From an uncultured Bacilli bacterium (GTDB lineage: Bacteria; Bacillota_I; Bacilli_A; RF39; UBA660), in the NCBI GenBank assembly GCA_947585065.1, contig CANPWX010000004.1:1-24576 (forward strand): 24,576 nucleotides of DNA, given 5' to 3'. This document shows positions 22,655-24,576 of the stretch, one piece after another. The translations under genes were made by a program, and so were the position numbers. Numbering within the stretch: position 1 is the first letter of the stretch; every line of letters starts with the position of its first letter. The notes beneath the pieces are model-generated. The model had not been told where the DNA came from, did not search any database, and saw only the letters and a program-made list of their open reading frames with translations.

Positions 22655-24180
22655 TATGTGGTCTTTTGTAGTTTTAATTTCACTTCTTTTTTATTTAAAG
22701 TATTTAAGATTTTATATATTTCTAGTAAATCTAATGGATTTAAAAAATCTCTTGAATTTAAATGAAAATAATTTATTAAACCGAGTTTTATTTTATTAGG
22801 AATATGTTTTTCATATTTTTTCAGTAATCGTACAATCCTATCCACTGGTGCATTTTTTAAATCATATTTTGAGCCAATTAATCCCATTCTCAATAATTCT
22901 TGACTTATTTGATCAATATCTAATTTTTCATCTAATTCATTAAAATAAAATTTTAAAAGTTTGTGTTCTCTGGAAGTTATCTTGAAATCTAACTTTTCTT
23001 TTATTTCTTCATATGTTTTATTTTCGTATTTTTCTATTATCTCTACATAATTTAATGGGATGAATGTATCTTCTAAATTTATTTGATATATTTTTGTTTT
23101 ATACTCCATTATGATTTGACTCTTAAAGTTATAAAATTCTTGGGTTTGTAAATTTGTTTTTTGATCTTTGATTTTTTTTAAACTTTTTAATAGTTCTTCT
23201 TCTGTTATTGCATATTTTTTTATTAAATCTTTTTTGGTTATTTTATAGGGACTAAAGTATATTTCTTTATATATTGTTCTTTCTAATTCTGTAAGATTGT
23301 TTTTAAAATACATGTATTCTATTATATTTAAAGGATGAATGGGTTCTAGTTTTCTTATTGCTATGTTTTTATTTTCTTTCTCTTTTAATTTTTGTAATTT
23401 TATTCGATATAAATGTTGACTTTGAATAAGATTCTTTACTTTTTTTAAAGCATCTTGCATTATAATTTCTGTTCTTTGTTTACTTATTCCAAATAGATAT
23501 CCTAAACTTTCCAAATTTCTATTATTTTCCTTTTGCAAAATATAATAATAAATCATAAAATATTCTATTTTGGATAAAGTATCTTGCAAAACTAATAATA
23601 ATTCTCTATCTGTTATTTGATTTAATAGAACTGTATAATCTTCACATTCTGTTTCTACTTCCATTGCATAATCTATATTCAGTAAATTTCTTGTTTGAGT
23701 TGTTTTTAACAATTCTAAAGTCTCTGGTAAAATATTTAATTTTTTCCTTATCTCATCATCAGAAGGTGTCGTTTGACTTTGTGATAGTATTTTATTATAT
23801 TTACTTTTTTTGTTTAAGAAAGAAAGGGGTTCTTTTACTTCTAATTCTTTTTCTTCAATGGCACGCATAATATACATAGAACATTTTGTTGTTACATATG
23901 TTGTTAATGCAGATTTTTCAGGATTGTAGTCTTCTATTGCTTTTATTAAAGCTATATTTCCTTCTTGTATTAAATCCATAATTTTCAAATGAGTCGTTTT
24001 TGTTTGATAGTACATTGCTATTTTAACTATAAGTTTTAAATTTGAAACAATTAATTTTTCTTTGGCTTCTTTCTTTCCATTCTTATATTCTTGCCATATT
24101 CTTTTTTGTTCTTCCTTATCTAGTATTGGATAATTTTCAATTTCTTTTAAATAGATTTTTAAGTTTTCATCATAGATCAT
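22651..24180 (-). CDS. Divergent sigma-70 family protein with long C-terminal extension
   Basis: 509 residues. Region 1.2-2 is clear at about 8-115: YLKEIENYPILDKEEQKRIW, KEKLIVSNLKLIVKIAMYY, MDLIQEGNIALIKAIEDYNP, then TYVTTKCSMYIMRAIEEKE. The 2.3-2.4 part lacks the usual aromatic W-W-I-R-Q pattern (it has TTKCSMYIMRA), so promoter melting or -10 recognition may differ. A region 3-like part (EPLSFLNKKSKYNKIL, TPSDDEIRKKL) and a region 4-like HTH (about 195-255, NLESLGYLFGISKQRTEIIM) follow. A further 250 residues contain at least one more sigma4-like unit (LTELERTIYKEIYF then ITKKDLIKKYAITEEELLKS). GAGGTG precedes the ATG. The gene is longer than alternative sigma factors usually are and resembles no named one. 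It could also be a sigma-derived regulator. Confidence 0.75.
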   Translation of the reverse strand: MIYDENLKIYLKEIENYPILDKEEQKRIWQEYKNGKKEAKEKLIVSNLKLIVKIAMYYQTKTTHLKIMDLIQEGNIALIKAIEDYNPEKSALTTYVTTKCSMYIMRAIEEKELEVKEPLSFLNKKSKYNKILSQSQTTPSDDEIRKKLNILPETLELLKTTQTRNLLNIDYAMEVETECEDYTVLLNQITDRELLLVLQDTLSKIEYFMIYYYILQKENNRNLESLGYLFGISKQRTEIIMQDALKKVKNLIQSQHLYRIKLQKLKEKENKNIAIRKLEPIHPLNIIEYMYFKNNLTELERTIYKEIYFSPYKITKKDLIKKYAITEEELLKSLKKIKDQKTNLQTQEFYNFKSQIIMEYKTKIYQINLEDTFIPLNYVEIIEKYENKTYEEIKEKLDFKITSREHKLLKFYFNELDEKLDIDQISQELLRMGLIGSKYDLKNAPVDRIVRLLKKYEKHIPNKIKLGLINYFHLNSRDFLNPLDLLEIYKILNTLNKKEVKLKLQKTTY

Positions 24181-24216
24181 GCTGCTTCACCTCGGCTCTC
24201 CTATTATAACAAATTT

Positions 24217-24576
24217 TTAAATATTTTGAAGCATTAAATCTTTTATTTTTTGATGTCCTTTATAATTCATATAAAAAGAAGTATCATTAAAAAAATATTC
24301 TTTTTTCTGTGATAGTGATTCAATATTAATAAATTTCATTTGTAGTTTTTGACAGATTTCTTCTAAAGATGCATTGATTTTTCTAGTATTATCTATTGAT
24401 ATTTTTTTTGTAGAATACAATCCAATTACATAAATTTCTTTTTTGTTGTAAATTTTGATTTGTTTTAAAATACTCTCCATATTTGAAATGTAGTTATCTA
24501 CATCTTTTGATTTTATTTTATTCTTATTATTTAATTTTACCATTCCAATTGCAATAGTTATTATTTTGGCTTTAGC
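24217..24576 (-). CDS. SGNH/GDSL-hydrolase-like protein, C-terminal part (cut by window edge)
   Basis: The frame is open to the right window edge, so the start is outside; the first ATG seen (24543) is internal. The visible part reads AKIITIAIGMVKLNNKNKIK (like the block III IxIGxND segment of SGNH hydrolases), IYVIGLYST, and a C-terminal NDTSFYMNYKGHQKIKDLM, which parallels the D-x-x-H-P-N-x-x-G-Y block V. At the catalytic histidine position this protein seems to have Tyr or Phe, and the Asn of the block III ND is replaced (GMVKL), so the enzyme may be inactive. It lies 36 bp before the sigma-like gene and may share its transcript. Confidence 0.55.
   Translation of the reverse strand, partial: AKAKIITIAIGMVKLNNKNKIKSKDVDNYISNMESILKQIKIYNKKEIYVIGLYSTKKISIDNTRKINASLEEICQKLQMKFINIESLSQKKEYFFNDTSFYMNYKGHQKIKDLMLQNI

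Noticed and set aside
1..24576. tRNA genes, CRISPR arrays, insertion sequences with terminal inverted repeats
   Set aside because: I looked for T-loop sequences, regularly spaced repeats and IS ends on both strands and saw none; the Rpn-like gene has no visible terminal repeats.
1..24576. Mycoplasma-type genetic code (TGA as Trp)
   Set aside because: TGA serves as a stop (for example the sigma-like gene), and tryptophans in conserved motifs are encoded by TGG.

Overview
The window is strongly AT-rich bacterial DNA, and almost every gene lies on the minus strand; only trmB is on the plus strand. Shine-Dalgarno sites of the AGGAGG type, consensus TTGACA-17-TATAAT promoters, stop codons that include TGA (so the standard code), and a Bacilli-like set of homologues (long-form hpf, secA, spoIID, a spoIIQ-like gene, ywzB/DUF1146, rpmE, rpiB, trmB) point to a low-GC Bacillota. 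It is probably an uncultured gut-type Bacilli or Mollicutes-related lineage; the exact taxon cannot be fixed from this stretch.

Layout, left to right. 1-990: an Rpn/YhgA-like PD-(D/E)XK gene followed by a remnant of a second copy. 1000-7816: a two-gene surface operon encoding a membrane-anchored three-Big_2 protein and a secreted protein of 1754 residues with an alternating six-fold repeat. 7905-11300: small uncharacterised genes, trmB, a DUF1653 gene and a decayed small gene. 11369-16777: secA, a membrane protein with an HExxH motif, and hpf flanked by two nearly identical cold-shock transcription units, which share a leader of about 115-125 nt and a terminator. 16874-17584: an orphan LytTR response regulator. 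17662-20891: rpmE, rpiB, DUF1146, spoIID, a spoIIQ-like gene and a degenerate MreB-like gene. This looks like a compressed version of the B. subtilis rpmE / ywlF / ywzB-spoIID-spoIIQ-mbl region. 20955-22654: a structured RNA of about 490 nt with its own perfect sigma-A promoter and a terminator hairpin, directly followed by a four-TM protein and a TM/coiled-coil protein. 22651-24180: a divergent sigma-70-family protein with a long C-terminal extension. 24217-24576: the end of an SGNH-hydrolase-like gene cut by the window edge.

The most interesting element is the 22.1-22.6 kb RNA. Its position directly upstream of a gene I read as oapA (OLE-associated protein A) and its nested long-range helices make it a candidate compact OLE RNA ribonucleoprotein locus, shorter than the usual size of about 600 nt. 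A third gene 1 bp downstream is a candidate new partner. Several genes also carry RNA hairpins over their start sites (rpmE leader, spoIIQ-like, the 11280 gene), so RNA-level control is a recurring feature here.
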